DNA of 52,791 nt from Solibacillus silvestris_B (GCF_051967575.1 NZ_JBQCJW010000023.1:1-52791); one strand, 5' to 3'. Counted from the stretch's first letter, positions 33,959 through 43,346 are shown. Numbers and translations: made by a program. Notes: generated from the letters alone by a model not told the origin.

Positions 33959-34270
33959 TTAAGTAATTTTTACGTAAAAGTCCCGGCCGTTCGTCAATTC
34001 CAAAATTTCGATCCCTTTTTCACGCTTATAATAGTCTGAAATAATATTTGCTAATCCTGCATAGCCATTTAATAATGTACCGGATTTCATTTCTTTTGCG
34101 ATATTATGAAATTCAAAGTAGGCTAATGTGTCTTCATTCATGCCATTTAAAATATTTTCTATATCTGCAAGCGGTATTTGAATTCCTCGTGTATATCGGC
34201 ATTCGCGCTTATACGTATGATGCTGAATGTTTACTGGTGTTGTTTCTTTGATCATCGTCATTTGATCCAT
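33959..34270 (-). CDS. Conserved hypothetical protein, 103 residues
   Basis: This is a soluble protein without signal peptide. The pattern RYTRGIQIPLADIENILNGM followed by YFEFHNIAKEMKSGTLLNGY looks like a small helical domain, but I recognise no family. AAGGGGGAT, a G-rich ribosome binding site, precedes the ATG. It is transcribed alone, with a hairpin terminator about 45 bases beyond the stop. Confidence 0.65.
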   Translation of the reverse strand: MDQMTMIKETTPVNIQHHTYKRECRYTRGIQIPLADIENILNGMNEDTLAYFEFHNIAKEMKSGTLLNGYAGLANIISDYYKREKGIEILELTNGRDFYVKIT

Positions 34271-34379
34271 AGTTTATCCCCCTTAGGCTTCAAGAAATAC
34301 AATTCTATAATTTATTATACCAAAAAATAAAGTTTATTAATCTGAAAATTGACTGAATTTAGAAAAATTAAAGATGCTT

Positions 34380-34937
34380 TTACCATTCATCCCCGCGTTG
34401 CATCTCTTCTGCGACAGTTTGTAAATCATAGGCATTAATGATGAGCAATTCATATTCCTCATGCTGTTCCTTATATTTTTGAATGAGACGATGCACATAC
34501 TTAGGGGAGCCTTCGTTTTCTTCGTCATAAACGAGCAAAGCGGCGTCAGTATTGGCGATGATGAATTTATCCTTCTCGATAAATTGCCATGGTGCTTCAT
34601 AAGGGCGCTTCGTCACAGCTGTCACAAAATCCGCCTGGTTTACTATATGCATATACGTCTCTTGTTTATGCTCATTCCAATTTTTTTCTTGTTCTAAAAA
34701 AGGAGTGATGATGGAATATTTGAGTGCCGGATAGTCTTCTTTTAAATGCAATACGACTTGGGCTGCCCATGTTTCAACACCTTGCTGCCCGCTAATGACG
34801 ACCCATTCAAGCCCGTCTTCCACAAGAGTGCGCAGCTGGTTTTCTATTGCGGTTTTAATGATCGCGACACCGGGATGCTTATCATTGAATATGCCAAGCT
34901 CATGCGGCCGATATCCGGTAACATAAAGTGATTTCAT
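34380..34937 (-). CDS. ypsA: YpsA family (DUF1273) SLOG-fold protein
   Basis: This 185-residue protein starts KSLYVTGYRPHELGIF and has WVVISGQQGVETWAAQ, the Gly-rich loop of the SLOG (Rossmann-like) nucleotide-binding superfamily; NTDAALLVYDEENEGSPKY is also typical. B. subtilis YpsA has been linked to cell division and stress, but the ligand is unknown. AAGGAGAT precedes the ATG. It is monocistronic between small genes and rocD. Confidence 0.88.
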   Translation of the reverse strand: MKSLYVTGYRPHELGIFNDKHPGVAIIKTAIENQLRTLVEDGLEWVVISGQQGVETWAAQVVLHLKEDYPALKYSIITPFLEQEKNWNEHKQETYMHIVNQADFVTAVTKRPYEAPWQFIEKDKFIIANTDAALLVYDEENEGSPKYVHRLIQKYKEQHEEYELLIINAYDLQTVAEEMQRGDEW

Positions 34938-34996
34938 AGTCGATCTCCTTGCTTTAAAGTAATAGAAAGAATTTAGAATGCCTACAAAATAAAAAT

Positions 34997-35024
34997 AAGG
35001 GCACTATGTATACACAGCGCCCTT
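34997..35024 (-). terminator. Terminator of rocD
   Basis: AAGGGC and GCCCTT with further pairs form a stem of about 12 bases around TATA. On the minus strand ATTTTTATTTTG follows. It lies 12 bases after the rocD stop. Confidence 0.75.
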
Positions 35025-35036
35025 AAAATACAGCAT

Positions 35037-36233
35037 TTATTCACTAAATACAGCTTTGATTTGCTCAATTGCCCAATCCAAATCTTCCTTTGAAATGATT
35101 AACGGCGGAGCAAAACGAATTACTGTATCATGTGTTTCTTTGCAAAGCACTTTTCGCTCTGCAAGCTTTTCGCAATATGGACGAGCCGATTCGTGCAGCT
35201 CAACACCGATGAAAAGACCACGGCCGCGCACGTCTTTAATAACCGCATTGTCGATCGCTTCTAGCTGCGCTTTAAAGTAATTGCCAAGCTCAAGTGAACG
35301 TTCTGTCAGTTTTTCATCGAGCAATACGTCAATCGCTGCAATGGAGACCGCACATGCCAGCGGATTGCCGCCGAATGTGGAGCCATGTGAGCCAGGGTTG
35401 AATACACCGAGAATGTCGTCGTTCGCCACAACGGCAGAAATCGGATATACGCCACCGCCAAGCGCCTTGCCTAAAATATAAACGTCCGGTACAACATTTT
35501 CCCATTCGCATGCAAAAAGTTTCCCCGTACGTGATAAACCTGTTTGAATTTCGTCTGCGATAAATAGAACATTATTTTCTTTGCATAATTCATATGCCGC
35601 TTTTAGGAAGCCTTCTGTCGGGATGAGAATGCCTGCTTCCCCTTGTATAGGCTCAACAATAAATGCGGCTGTATTCGATGTAATAGCCGCCTTCAATGCA
35701 TCAATATCACCGTATGGAATTAATTTGAAGCCTTCCAGCATTGGACCGAAGCCGCGCTTATATTCAGCTTCTGATGATAAAGATACAGCGCCCATCGTAC
35801 GCCCGTGGAAATTGCCGTTACAGCCGATAATTTGTGCTTCATTTGCCGGTATGCCTTTAACTTCATATCCCCAACGGCGTGCAGTTTTAATCGCCGTTTC
35901 TACAGCTTCAGCACCTGTATTCATCGGCAGTACCATGTTTTTGCCGGTTAGCCGACAAAGCTTTTCATACCATACACCTAAAGTGGCACTATGGAATGCC
36001 CGCGAAGTAAGTGTGACCGCATCTGCCTGATCCTTTAATGCTTGAATAATTTTAGGGTGGCGATGTCCTTGATTTAGAGCTGAATACGCTGAAAGCATAT
36101 CTAGGTAGCGGTTTCCTTCAGGGTCTGTCACCCATGCGCCCTCTGCCTTTTCGATAACAATCGGCAGCGGGTGATAATTGTGCGCCCCGAATTTTTCCGT
36201 TGTTGAAATAAGTTGCTCTGATCTTGTTGTCAT
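35037..36233 (-). CDS. rocD: Ornithine aminotransferase
   Basis: This is a 398-residue class III PLP-dependent aminotransferase. MNTGAEAVETAIKTARRWGY, LFIADEIQTGLSRTGK and the PLP-lysine region YILGKALGGG are characteristic of RocD. It moves the delta-amino group of ornithine to 2-oxoglutarate, giving glutamate semialdehyde in arginine/proline breakdown. Length is normal. TAAGGAGG precedes the ATG. It stands alone, not with other roc genes in this window. Confidence 0.93.
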   Translation of the reverse strand: MTTRSEQLISTTEKFGAHNYHPLPIVIEKAEGAWVTDPEGNRYLDMLSAYSALNQGHRHPKIIQALKDQADAVTLTSRAFHSATLGVWYEKLCRLTGKNMVLPMNTGAEAVETAIKTARRWGYEVKGIPANEAQIIGCNGNFHGRTMGAVSLSSEAEYKRGFGPMLEGFKLIPYGDIDALKAAITSNTAAFIVEPIQGEAGILIPTEGFLKAAYELCKENNVLFIADEIQTGLSRTGKLFACEWENVVPDVYILGKALGGGVYPISAVVANDDILGVFNPGSHGSTFGGNPLACAVSIAAIDVLLDEKLTERSLELGNYFKAQLEAIDNAVIKDVRGRGLFIGVELHESARPYCEKLAERKVLCKETHDTVIRFAPPLIISKEDLDWAIEQIKAVFSE

Positions 36234-36296
36234 GATGAAATCCTCCTTAGTAAAACATATTTACGTAAAAAATAGGAAAATCAAATACAAAGAACA

Positions 36297-36325
36297 AGAA
36301 GTCTACCTATAGGAGGCAGGCTTCT
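36297..36325 (-). terminator. Hairpin over the 3' end of the exporter gene
   Basis: AGAAGTCTACCT and AGGCAGGCTTCT pair with two mismatches. The stop codon (36303-36305) lies within the stem. The downstream T-run is weak, so termination is only likely. Confidence 0.5.
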
Positions 36326-37466
36326 TCCAAATTAATGTTAACAGAATACCGAAGACGATGACAACTGTCGCAAAGTAATACGGGTAGTTAATATCAATAT
36401 CGAACAGCATACCGCCTAAAATAGGACCGAAAATATTCGCCAGACTCGTAAACATGGAGTTCATGCCACCGACAAATCCTTGTTCATTGCCGGCAATCTT
36501 TGATAAATAGCTCGTTACTGCTGGACGGAATAAGTCAAATCCGACAAATACGATACACGTAACGAGTAAAATGGCAAAATAGGAGCTTACAACGGTCATT
36601 AAAAACACTAATACGCCTGATAATATTAAACTGTAGCGGATAAGCTTAATTTCCCCCCATTTTTGGGCTAATCGATCAAACAGCGCTACTTGTGCAACAG
36701 CCCCAAAAATCGCACCGCCTGTAATAATGATGGCGATATCCGTAGGAGTGAAGCTGAATTTGTGATCGACGAATAAGCTGAAGAATGATTCAAAAGCCGC
36801 TAATCCAAATGATGCGACAAAAATCAAAATAAATGCGATCAAGTACATTGGTTCTAAAATACGCTTGAAGCCGGATGTTTGCTTAGGTGCATTTTCCAGA
36901 TTTTCTTCGTTGCGCTGTGGCTCGCGCAGTAAAATAATCGATAAAATGGCAGCCGTTGTACCAAGCGCCCCCGCAAAGTAGAATGGCACACGTGTACCAA
37001 AATCCGCTAAAAAGCCCCCGATGCCAGGTCCAATGATGAAGCCGGTGCTGATTGCTGCACTCATATAGCCAAGCGCTTTCGGGCGTGTCTCCATTGTCGT
37101 AATATCCGCGATAAATGCCGTTACAGCAGGCATAATAAACGCCGCACTAATCCCGCCCAATACACGAGAAATAAATAATACTTCGATTGTTTTTCCTAAA
37201 CCGAATAAAAATTCTGACATTCCGAAAATAAATAAACCAAGGACGATCATAATTTTACGTCCGTATTTGTCAACCGCTTTACCAGCGAGTGGTGAAACAA
37301 TTAATTGTGCAATGGCGAATGCTGCCGTTAAATAACCAACAACAGTTCCATTTATTTGCAGTTCGTTCATTAATGTCGGGAGCACTGGAATGACTAAACC
37401 GATTCCTAAAAAAGCAATAAACAAGTTTAACAGCAGTAGCCCCAATGTTACTTTATAGTCTTTCAT
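36303..37466 (-). CDS. MFS multidrug exporter (Bmr/Blt/NorA type)
   Basis: This 387-residue 12-helix transporter has the drug:H+ antiporter motifs: LAGKAVDKYGRKIMIVLGL after helix 2 and GPGIGGFLADFGTRVPFYF near helix 5 (antiporter motif C region). It exports lipophilic cations and other drugs with proton exchange. TAAGGAG precedes the ATG. A MerR-type regulator gene lies upstream in the same direction, and the intervening promoter has the MerR 19-base spacer, as in the bmr/blt systems. Confidence 0.88.
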   Translation of the reverse strand: MKDYKVTLGLLLLNLFIAFLGIGLVIPVLPTLMNELQINGTVVGYLTAAFAIAQLIVSPLAGKAVDKYGRKIMIVLGLFIFGMSEFLFGLGKTIEVLFISRVLGGISAAFIMPAVTAFIADITTMETRPKALGYMSAAISTGFIIGPGIGGFLADFGTRVPFYFAGALGTTAAILSIILLREPQRNEENLENAPKQTSGFKRILEPMYLIAFILIFVASFGLAAFESFFSLFVDHKFSFTPTDIAIIITGGAIFGAVAQVALFDRLAQKWGEIKLIRYSLILSGVLVFLMTVVSSYFAILLVTCIVFVGFDLFRPAVTSYLSKIAGNEQGFVGGMNSMFTSLANIFGPILGGMLFDIDINYPYYFATVVIVFGILLTLIWKKPASYR

Positions 37467-37479
37467 AGTTGTTACTTCT

Positions 37480-37600
37480 CCTTATTTAATTGTAAAAATC
37501 AAAGTATTAAAGCGACCGTTCAACTTCAAATGATATGCCCGATAATGCTCTTCATTTGAAACCGGACCATTGGAGAACTTGCCGCTTTATATAAAAAATG
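37480..37600 (-). promoter_or_regulatory. Structured leader of the exporter mRNA
   Basis: The leader (minus strand) holds TTCAAATGA / TCATTTGAA nine-base arms nested between AAAGCG near 37590 and CGCTTT near 37505. The nested hairpin is followed by AATACTTTGATTTTT before the ribosome binding site, so it could attenuate transcription. Function is inference. Confidence 0.4.
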
Positions 37601-37616
37601 ATAATCCGTACTATCT

Positions 37617-37647
37617 AACATAAACCTTATAGTAGCTATAGAGTCAA
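37617..37647 (-). promoter_or_regulatory. MerR-type promoter with 19-base spacer
   Basis: On the minus strand TTGACT (37642-37647) and TATGTT (37617-37622) are separated by 19 bases containing the imperfect dyad CTATAGCTACTATAAGG. The overlong spacer is the mark of promoters that MerR-family activators twist into an active form on binding a ligand. Confidence 0.8.
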
Positions 37648-37678
37648 TGAAACTGTTTTAAATTATTGTAAAAAATAG

Positions 37679-38512
37679 TTAAAGAAGCTTGATCTTCAGT
37701 TCCACGATAAACTGGTCTTCTTCATTAGGGGAGTAATTGAGCGGCATAAATATTTCATAGACGACAGGCCCGACATTTAACTGCTTTTCTTCTATATAAT
37801 GGTAAAGCTTTTGGTAATGTGTTAAATACGTATCTTGTTCAAAGATAAAAGCGATACATGCATAGCGCCCCGCACGGATAGTTTTGACCTCCATATCGGA
37901 TGTTAAATGTGTAATATATCGATCTGTAAGAAGCGGAGTGAAAATATGGCTGTAATGCAGTTCATCTAGGCTGTCGTATTGCCGGAAAGGATAAATACAG
38001 CCATAGCGATTGCTTAATAAGCTGTTTTCAATTTCCAATGTTTTGATTAATGAGCTGTAGTAAGTGTTTGGAATATGATACGGTGTCAGCTCATTTGTGT
38101 GAATCGACAAAATACGGAGGGCTTCTTCATTTTTAATATAAACCGTATCCATGACATCAATGGCAAGCTGTTCCTCCATTTGTCTTTTTGTTTTATATAA
38201 AGATTGCCGAATTTCATACATGCGATTAATTTGATTTTCAATGACACTTTCTTGTTTCTGTAAAAATGAAAGGAGTTCCGCAGGTGTGAATTTTTGGGCA
38301 GCTTTAATTTCCTCTAAAGAAACACCGATATATTTGAGGGATTTAATAATATCCAAATAGTAAAGCTGTGCGTCTTTATAGTAGCGGTAATTTGTTTTTG
38401 GATCGACATATGAAGGCTTAAATAAACCAATTTGATCGTAATACCGTAATGTCTGGACCGATATATTCGTCAACTTAGCAAGCTCGCCGATTGAGTAATG
38501 TTTTTCTTCCAT
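37679..38512 (-). CDS. MerR-family activator with effector-binding domain (BmrR type)
   Basis: This 277-residue protein has an N-terminal MerR winged helix (YSIGELAKLTNISVQTLRYY), a coiled-coil dimerisation helix (about 80-120) and a C-terminal GyrI/BmrR-like ligand domain. It is expected to bind the drug-like substrate and activate the exporter gene 212 bases downstream. GGAGGAC precedes the ATG. The effector cannot be read from the sequence. Confidence 0.87.
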   Translation of the reverse strand: MEEKHYSIGELAKLTNISVQTLRYYDQIGLFKPSYVDPKTNYRYYKDAQLYYLDIIKSLKYIGVSLEEIKAAQKFTPAELLSFLQKQESVIENQINRMYEIRQSLYKTKRQMEEQLAIDVMDTVYIKNEEALRILSIHTNELTPYHIPNTYYSSLIKTLEIENSLLSNRYGCIYPFRQYDSLDELHYSHIFTPLLTDRYITHLTSDMEVKTIRAGRYACIAFIFEQDTYLTHYQKLYHYIEEKQLNVGPVVYEIFMPLNYSPNEEDQFIVELKIKLL

Positions 38513-38761
38513 AATGAGTCCTCCGAAATACGTTGTTATCGGTATCGTAGCATTAATGATGGGGCGGGTAAATTAATTTAAGGAATAGGGAGAGAGGACC
38601 GAATAATAAAGCTTATCAATAAAGTTGTTTCTTGCCATGCCAGCGTATAGCAATATGAAAACTTTCATAAATATCCTTTGCTTGCGATTCAGAAATATTA
38701 GCCTTATTTTAACTTCTATAATTTATGCAAAGGACACTATCCGGATTTGCCGCTAAAATGT

Positions 38762-38795
38762 AATGAAGCGCCGTGCAAACACACAGCGCCACATT
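38762..38795 (-). terminator. Terminator of the YbfB-like MFS gene
   Basis: AATGAAGCGCCGTG and CACACAGCGCCACATT form an imperfect GC-rich stem. On the minus strand TACATTTTAG follows. It lies 16 bases past the stop. Confidence 0.6.
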
Positions 38796-38810
38796 AAATC
38801 CTGAAAATAA

Positions 38811-39998
38811 CTAGGATTGCAATATATGCCCGGCAATCCGAACATGTTTCTTTCTGCTGTAAAAATATCCGGCCAGCAAAATAATAAGCGCTATTGTGAC
38901 CGTCCCGCCTGCAAATAGAAGAGGGGCTTTATATGTATGAAAATGCATTTCCATACGGCTCGCGATAACTGGACCGATAATTTGCCCAAACGCATAAAAG
39001 GTCGTAAGCATTGATACGACATATGCGCTCTGTTTTGGGAAGAGCTGTCTCGCATATGCTGTAGACATTGTGACAAGACCAACAAACGTAAAACCATATA
39101 AAAAGGCGGAGAGCAATACGCTCCAAACCGATTGTGAAAAGACAGGAAGCAAAATACCTAGAATTTGCAATGCATATGCCACAGCCATCATCGAAATTGA
39201 AGAAAAGCGCGACATGAGCTGCATCCAAATTGGCGCAGATGGAATAGCGGCTAAACCGACCATGACCCAGCTGTAGCCAGCGTATGCACGCAAAGGCTCA
39301 ATATTATAAATAATATCTACTAAAAACGTGCCCGTCACGATATAGCCTAATCCTTCCAGCCCATATGCAATAATGAGCCAAGGCATGAAACCGCGCCAAA
39401 TATTTGTATCATCGGATTTTGGCTGCTTTTCACGATCCTGCACTTGCAGATGGCGCCATAAAAAAAGTGTCGTCACTAAAAATAAGGCGGACAATGCCCC
39501 AAGTCCGAGCCATGAACCTTGCCAACGAAAGCTCGCTTCAAAAAACGGCACGAGTAGGCCTGAAAACGCAATTCCGATGCCGATTCCGCTAAATACATAG
39601 CCGCTCCAGCGCGACAATAAATTTGCCGCCAAATAATCCATTACGATGCTCGATGTCAGGACGAATATAAAACCGCCTGTCAACCCGGCAATAAAGCGCA
39701 GAATTATCCAAATTGAATAGGATTCAATCCACCCCATTAAAAATACCGAAACGACATTCAGGAGCATATTCAATAATAGAAAGTTCTTTTTCGATTTAAA
39801 AATAAAACCGGCTCCTAATGCCCCGATAAAATAGCCAATATAATTGCTTGATGCAAGCAAGCCGCCTTGCGTAAATGATAAATTTTCATCGACACGCATG
39901 AACGGTAAAATCGGCGTAAAAGCGAAGCGGCTAATCCCCATTGCAACGGCTAAAAATAATATTCCCCCTAAAATCACACTCATATGATGACGATCCAT
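38811..39998 (-). CDS. MFS transporter, YbfB/YjiJ family
   Basis: This is a 395-residue 12-helix protein. The start region GILFLAVAMGISRFAFTPIL is characteristic of the YbfB/YjiJ group, whose substrates are unknown. ATG 39998 is chosen because AAAGGGGG lies six bases upstream; the in-frame ATG at 40004 abuts it. It is transcribed alone, with its own terminator. Confidence 0.8.
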   Translation of the reverse strand: MDRHHMSVILGGILFLAVAMGISRFAFTPILPFMRVDENLSFTQGGLLASSNYIGYFIGALGAGFIFKSKKNFLLLNMLLNVVSVFLMGWIESYSIWIILRFIAGLTGGFIFVLTSSIVMDYLAANLLSRWSGYVFSGIGIGIAFSGLLVPFFEASFRWQGSWLGLGALSALFLVTTLFLWRHLQVQDREKQPKSDDTNIWRGFMPWLIIAYGLEGLGYIVTGTFLVDIIYNIEPLRAYAGYSWVMVGLAAIPSAPIWMQLMSRFSSISMMAVAYALQILGILLPVFSQSVWSVLLSAFLYGFTFVGLVTMSTAYARQLFPKQSAYVVSMLTTFYAFGQIIGPVIASRMEMHFHTYKAPLLFAGGTVTIALIILLAGYFYSRKKHVRIAGHILQS

Positions 39999-40083
39999 GA
40001 ACATCCCCCTTTAAAAAACCTCTTCCATTGATTGTAACATTCCTAATTTTGAAAATAATAGAGAGAATTTTAATAGAAACGGG

Positions 40084-40117
40084 AAAAAACCTAACTTATC
40101 CCCAAAAGTTAGGTTTT
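40084..40117 (-). terminator. Terminator overlapping the end of the DUF2269-like gene
   Basis: Perfect 12-base arms (40086-40097 and 40106-40117) enclose an eight-base loop. On the minus strand six Ts end the descending arm. The stop codon at 40096-40098 lies in the stem. Confidence 0.85.
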
Positions 40118-40533
40118 GCGACCATGAGCCAAAGAAAGAAGCCCATTAAAATGATGTATTTCCAAGTAGCGCTTTTTACCATATGTATAAACTGCTCTTT
40201 CGTAAAGTCAGCACTTTCCGAAAATTTCATGGCAGGTTTAAATGCACGTGCCATAAAGAAGAGGGAGCAGACCATAACAACATATGTCACAATAAGCCAA
40301 GGAGATGTCCAAGACCAGCCGCTAAAATAAATTAGAATCAGCCCGGTAGGCACGAGGAAATGCCCGCCATTCGCAACTGCCCGCAGCAATCCTTTGAGAG
40401 AAGTGATATAGCTGTGGAGTTCAGGCTGCTCTGCATGCTCCATACGTTTCAATATAGGAAAAATAGCGAAAAGGGGACCGGTAGCAACGATGACACTTAA
40501 AATATGTAAGTAAAGCAAAATAGTGAAAAGCAA
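40096..40533 (-). CDS. Four-helix membrane protein, DUF2269-like
   Basis: This 145-residue integral membrane protein has four hydrophobic segments (about 4-26, 52-72, 78-96 and 123-141). The opening YLHILSVIVATGPLFAIFP and the later GGHFLVPTGLILIYF resemble DUF2269/CopD-like proteins; His residues in helices 1 and 2 are typical. No biochemical role is known for the group. TTG start with GAGGGAT upstream. The last codons form part of its own terminator. Confidence 0.7.
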   Translation of the reverse strand: MLFTILLYLHILSVIVATGPLFAIFPILKRMEHAEQPELHSYITSLKGLLRAVANGGHFLVPTGLILIYFSGWSWTSPWLIVTYVVMVCSLFFMARAFKPAMKFSESADFTKEQFIHMVKSATWKYIILMGFFLWLMVAKPNFWG

Positions 40534-40587
40534 TATAATCCCTCGCTAAAATATAGTTAAACACATCATAACATGAACAAAAGGAAA

Positions 40588-40624
40588 GGGATGTGTCGGA
40601 AATTTTTCATTTCCGGCACATCCC
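40588..40624 (-). terminator. Terminator of the OFA-family transporter gene
   Basis: Perfect 16-base arms (40588-40603 and 40609-40624) surround a five-base loop. It lies 12 bases past the stop. Confidence 0.8.
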
Positions 40625-40636
40625 TATATAATCCCC

Positions 40637-41911
40637 TTATGAATGAGCAGGTGCTCCTTGCTCCCCTTTGTGGTTTAAGCTTTCTTGTTCTTTTGCGCGT
40701 TGTTTTTTCATTTTATTCACATCTGAACGCAATAGTAAAGAAATACCTAATGAAATTGCGATTAAGAAACTGAATAGGTAAAATACAGGCACATAGCTGT
40801 TTGCAGCTTCGTGAATTGTTGATACGATAATCGGTCCGAAAATACCGCCAAGTGACCATGTCGTCAATAAATAACCATGAATTACCCCAAGCTGCTTCGT
40901 ACCGAATAAATCACTCGCGAATGCTGGCAAGTTCGAGAATCCGCCGCCATAACAACTAACTACTAAGAAAATGAATAGTTGTAAAAGAATCGCGTTTGTC
41001 GTGAATGGTAACGTAATAAAGGCAATCAACTGAATCGTGAAGAAAATAACGAATACGTTAGAACGCCCGATATAATCTGATCCTGCCGCCCAAAGTAAGC
41101 GACCGCCACCATTGAATAATCCCATTAAACCAACCATTGCTGCAGCAGCGGCAACAGATAGACCAGCGATTTCCTGTGCCATTGGAGAGGCAACTGAAAT
41201 CATCATTAAACCGGATGTTACATTAATCAAGTGCATTGCCCAAAGCATCCAGAATTGCTTTGTGCGGACTGCTTCACGAGCAGACATTTGTGCAATTTCC
41301 TGTGTTTTTGACTTTCCTGAAGCGACCGTTTCTTCCACTTCACCTGGTTTAGGCGGTGCAATATAAAGTGCTCCGATTATCATTAATACAAAATAGCTAA
41401 CTCCTAAAATGAAGTAAGTGTTTGAAATCCCGACAGCTTCCATTAATCTTGCAGCAACTGGCGCAGTAATTAGCGCACCAGAACCAAATCCTAATACAGC
41501 CATCCCTGTCGCTAAACCGCGACGATTCGGGAACCATTTAACAAGCGTCGACACCGGTGCAATATAGCCGATCCCCATACCAAGACCACTTAGCAGCCCG
41601 TATGTCAACCAGTATAGAACAACCGAATCCATAGCGATTGCAATACCTGCGCCGCCTTGTCCTAAACCAAATAGCACCGCGGCAACCATCGCTGCTTTTC
41701 TCGGTCCTAATTTTTCTACTGTACTGCCAAATAGTGCGGCAGCAAAACCAGCTAATCCCATCATAATTGTAAACGCAATCGTAATTTGCGAAGCATCCCA
41801 ACCAAGCTCTGTAGCAATTGGATTTTTATACACACTATATGCATAAGCTCCACCAATTGAAAGGTGAATAGCAATAGCTGATGCAGCAATAAGCCAACGA
41901 TTCTTTTTCAT
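40637..41911 (-). CDS. OFA-family MFS transporter (oxalate/formate-antiporter-like)
   Basis: This 424-residue 12-helix protein opens KKNRWLIAASAIAIHLSIGG and has AYAYSVYKNPI, both typical of the OFA family; FGSTVEKLGPRKAAMVAAVL is the MFS motif after helix 2. Family members exchange or import small carboxylates such as oxalate, formate or pyruvate. The C-terminus is basic then Gln-rich. A G-rich GAGGGGGAA precedes the ATG. It is preceded by 800 bases of noncoding DNA with repeated motifs that could carry its regulation. Confidence 0.85.
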   Translation of the reverse strand: MKKNRWLIAASAIAIHLSIGGAYAYSVYKNPIATELGWDASQITIAFTIMMGLAGFAAALFGSTVEKLGPRKAAMVAAVLFGLGQGGAGIAIAMDSVVLYWLTYGLLSGLGMGIGYIAPVSTLVKWFPNRRGLATGMAVLGFGSGALITAPVAARLMEAVGISNTYFILGVSYFVLMIIGALYIAPPKPGEVEETVASGKSKTQEIAQMSAREAVRTKQFWMLWAMHLINVTSGLMMISVASPMAQEIAGLSVAAAAAMVGLMGLFNGGGRLLWAAGSDYIGRSNVFVIFFTIQLIAFITLPFTTNAILLQLFIFLVVSCYGGGFSNLPAFASDLFGTKQLGVIHGYLLTTWSLGGIFGPIIVSTIHEAANSYVPVFYLFSFLIAISLGISLLLRSDVNKMKKQRAKEQESLNHKGEQGAPAHS

Positions 41912-42718
41912 CTAAATTCCCCCTCACACATATTAAAATATCGTTTTTACGATAATTTTCTACTTGAAGTAGATGTGTCGAATATATGAACATCCATGTA
42001 CAATAACTTAACATTAAATTATTATGTTGTGCAAGTGGAATTTTAAAAATAAATTATGTCGAAAAAACATATATTTCTCTTTTGTGTAATAAAATCGTAC
42101 TTGAAGTAATGATTTATTATAAGAAAAACAGTGTAATAACGTTGTTAAATCAAGGTTTTGATAATATTATCGATTTTGTAGGGTATAACAATATTGAAAT
42201 AACAGGATAATATTGTAAGTTGGTATATATTCTACTTGAATAACTAATTTTGCTTAGTTTGGCTATTAAATTCTGGTAGGTGCATAATTTTAAATATCGA
42301 AAATTGCTATTGAACTCATAATATAACAGTGACTAATACACAGGAAAGTGATGTGAAAATCGTTTTATGCATTGGTAAATCAAGGTTTTGGCAGAAGTAA
42401 ACCCGAAATTATACAGTGGTTTTCTTTTTGTTTTAACTTAATGGGTAACTGTTTATAACAGTTTGAAAATAAGGAATTTACGAAGTTTCGCTGGAGATTT
42501 TCTCTTAAAAAAGAAATAAATTTAACAAAAGAAGGAATTTATTTGAATTGGGGAATGTGAAAACTTCTTATAAAAACATAGGGAAGCCCACAAAAAAGTG
42601 GCTAGTATTTAATATGTATAAAAATACTAACGTTCCATTGCGATGCAAATAAATTATTTGACGTCCAGCGATCTGTTCACTAAAGTCAAAATAGTGATAA
42701 GAAAAGAGGCGAAATTTT
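41912..42718. repeat. Long AT-rich noncoding region with repeated short motifs
   Basis: No coding frame was found in about 800 bases between two divergent genes. The near-palindrome CTACTTGAAGTAG occurs at 41960-41972, TACTTGAAGTA at 42098-42108 and the partial CTACTTGAA at 42232-42240, about 135 bases apart. The 15-base TAAATCAAGGTTTTG occurs as a direct repeat at 42146-42160 and 42376-42390. These look like regulator binding sites, but the regulator is unknown. Confidence 0.65.
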
Positions 42719-43330
42719 ATGAAAAAAATAGATCCGAAACAATTATCAGAACATGAAAACTATAAATTTTTGATTGGTTCAATTATTCCAAGGCCAATTG
42801 CATTTGTTACGTCCATTTCCGAAGAAGGTGTAGTGAATGCAGCACCGTTTAGCTTTTTTAATATTGTATCATCGAATCCTCCGATGATTTCGGTGAGCAT
42901 TCAGCGCAAATCTGGTGAAATGAAGGATACAGCAAGGAATATTCGTGCAAATCGTCAATTTGTCATCCATATTGTCGACTCCGAAAATGTGGCTCAAGTA
43001 AATGAAACAGCGGCAAATTTGCCTCCACAGCAAAGCGAAGTAGAGCATGCCCAAATGTCATTAGTCAGGAGTGTTAAAATCGATGTCCCAGGTGTAAAAG
43101 AAGCGAAAGTGCGGCTTGAATGTGTACTTGAAAAAGCATTGGAACTTGGGGGCGATTGGAAAAATCCCGGCTGCGATCTTATCATTGCGAAAGTAGTGTA
43201 CTATCATATAGAAGAAAGTATTTTCGAAAATGGCCGAATTGATCCGCATGGACTTGGGGCGATTAGCCGTTTGGCAGGAAATGATTATGCAAAAATCGGC
43301 GAGCAATTCACGATTGAACGCCCGCAGTAA
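42719..43330 (+). CDS. Flavin reductase-like (flavoredoxin) FMN-binding protein
   Basis: This is a 203-residue split-barrel flavin-binding protein. IGSIIPRPIAFVTSISEEG, NAAPFSFFNIVSSNPPMISV and TARNIRANRQFVIHIV match the flavin-reductase-like family. It may supply reduced FMN or act as an electron carrier. AGAGGCG precedes the ATG. It is first of a three-gene operon with an enolase-superfamily enzyme and an acetyltransferase-like protein. Confidence 0.85.
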   Translation: MKKIDPKQLSEHENYKFLIGSIIPRPIAFVTSISEEGVVNAAPFSFFNIVSSNPPMISVSIQRKSGEMKDTARNIRANRQFVIHIVDSENVAQVNETAANLPPQQSEVEHAQMSLVRSVKIDVPGVKEAKVRLECVLEKALELGGDWKNPGCDLIIAKVVYYHIEESIFENGRIDPHGLGAISRLAGNDYAKIGEQFTIERPQ

Positions 43331-43346
43331 TAAAGGAGGAAGGCAA

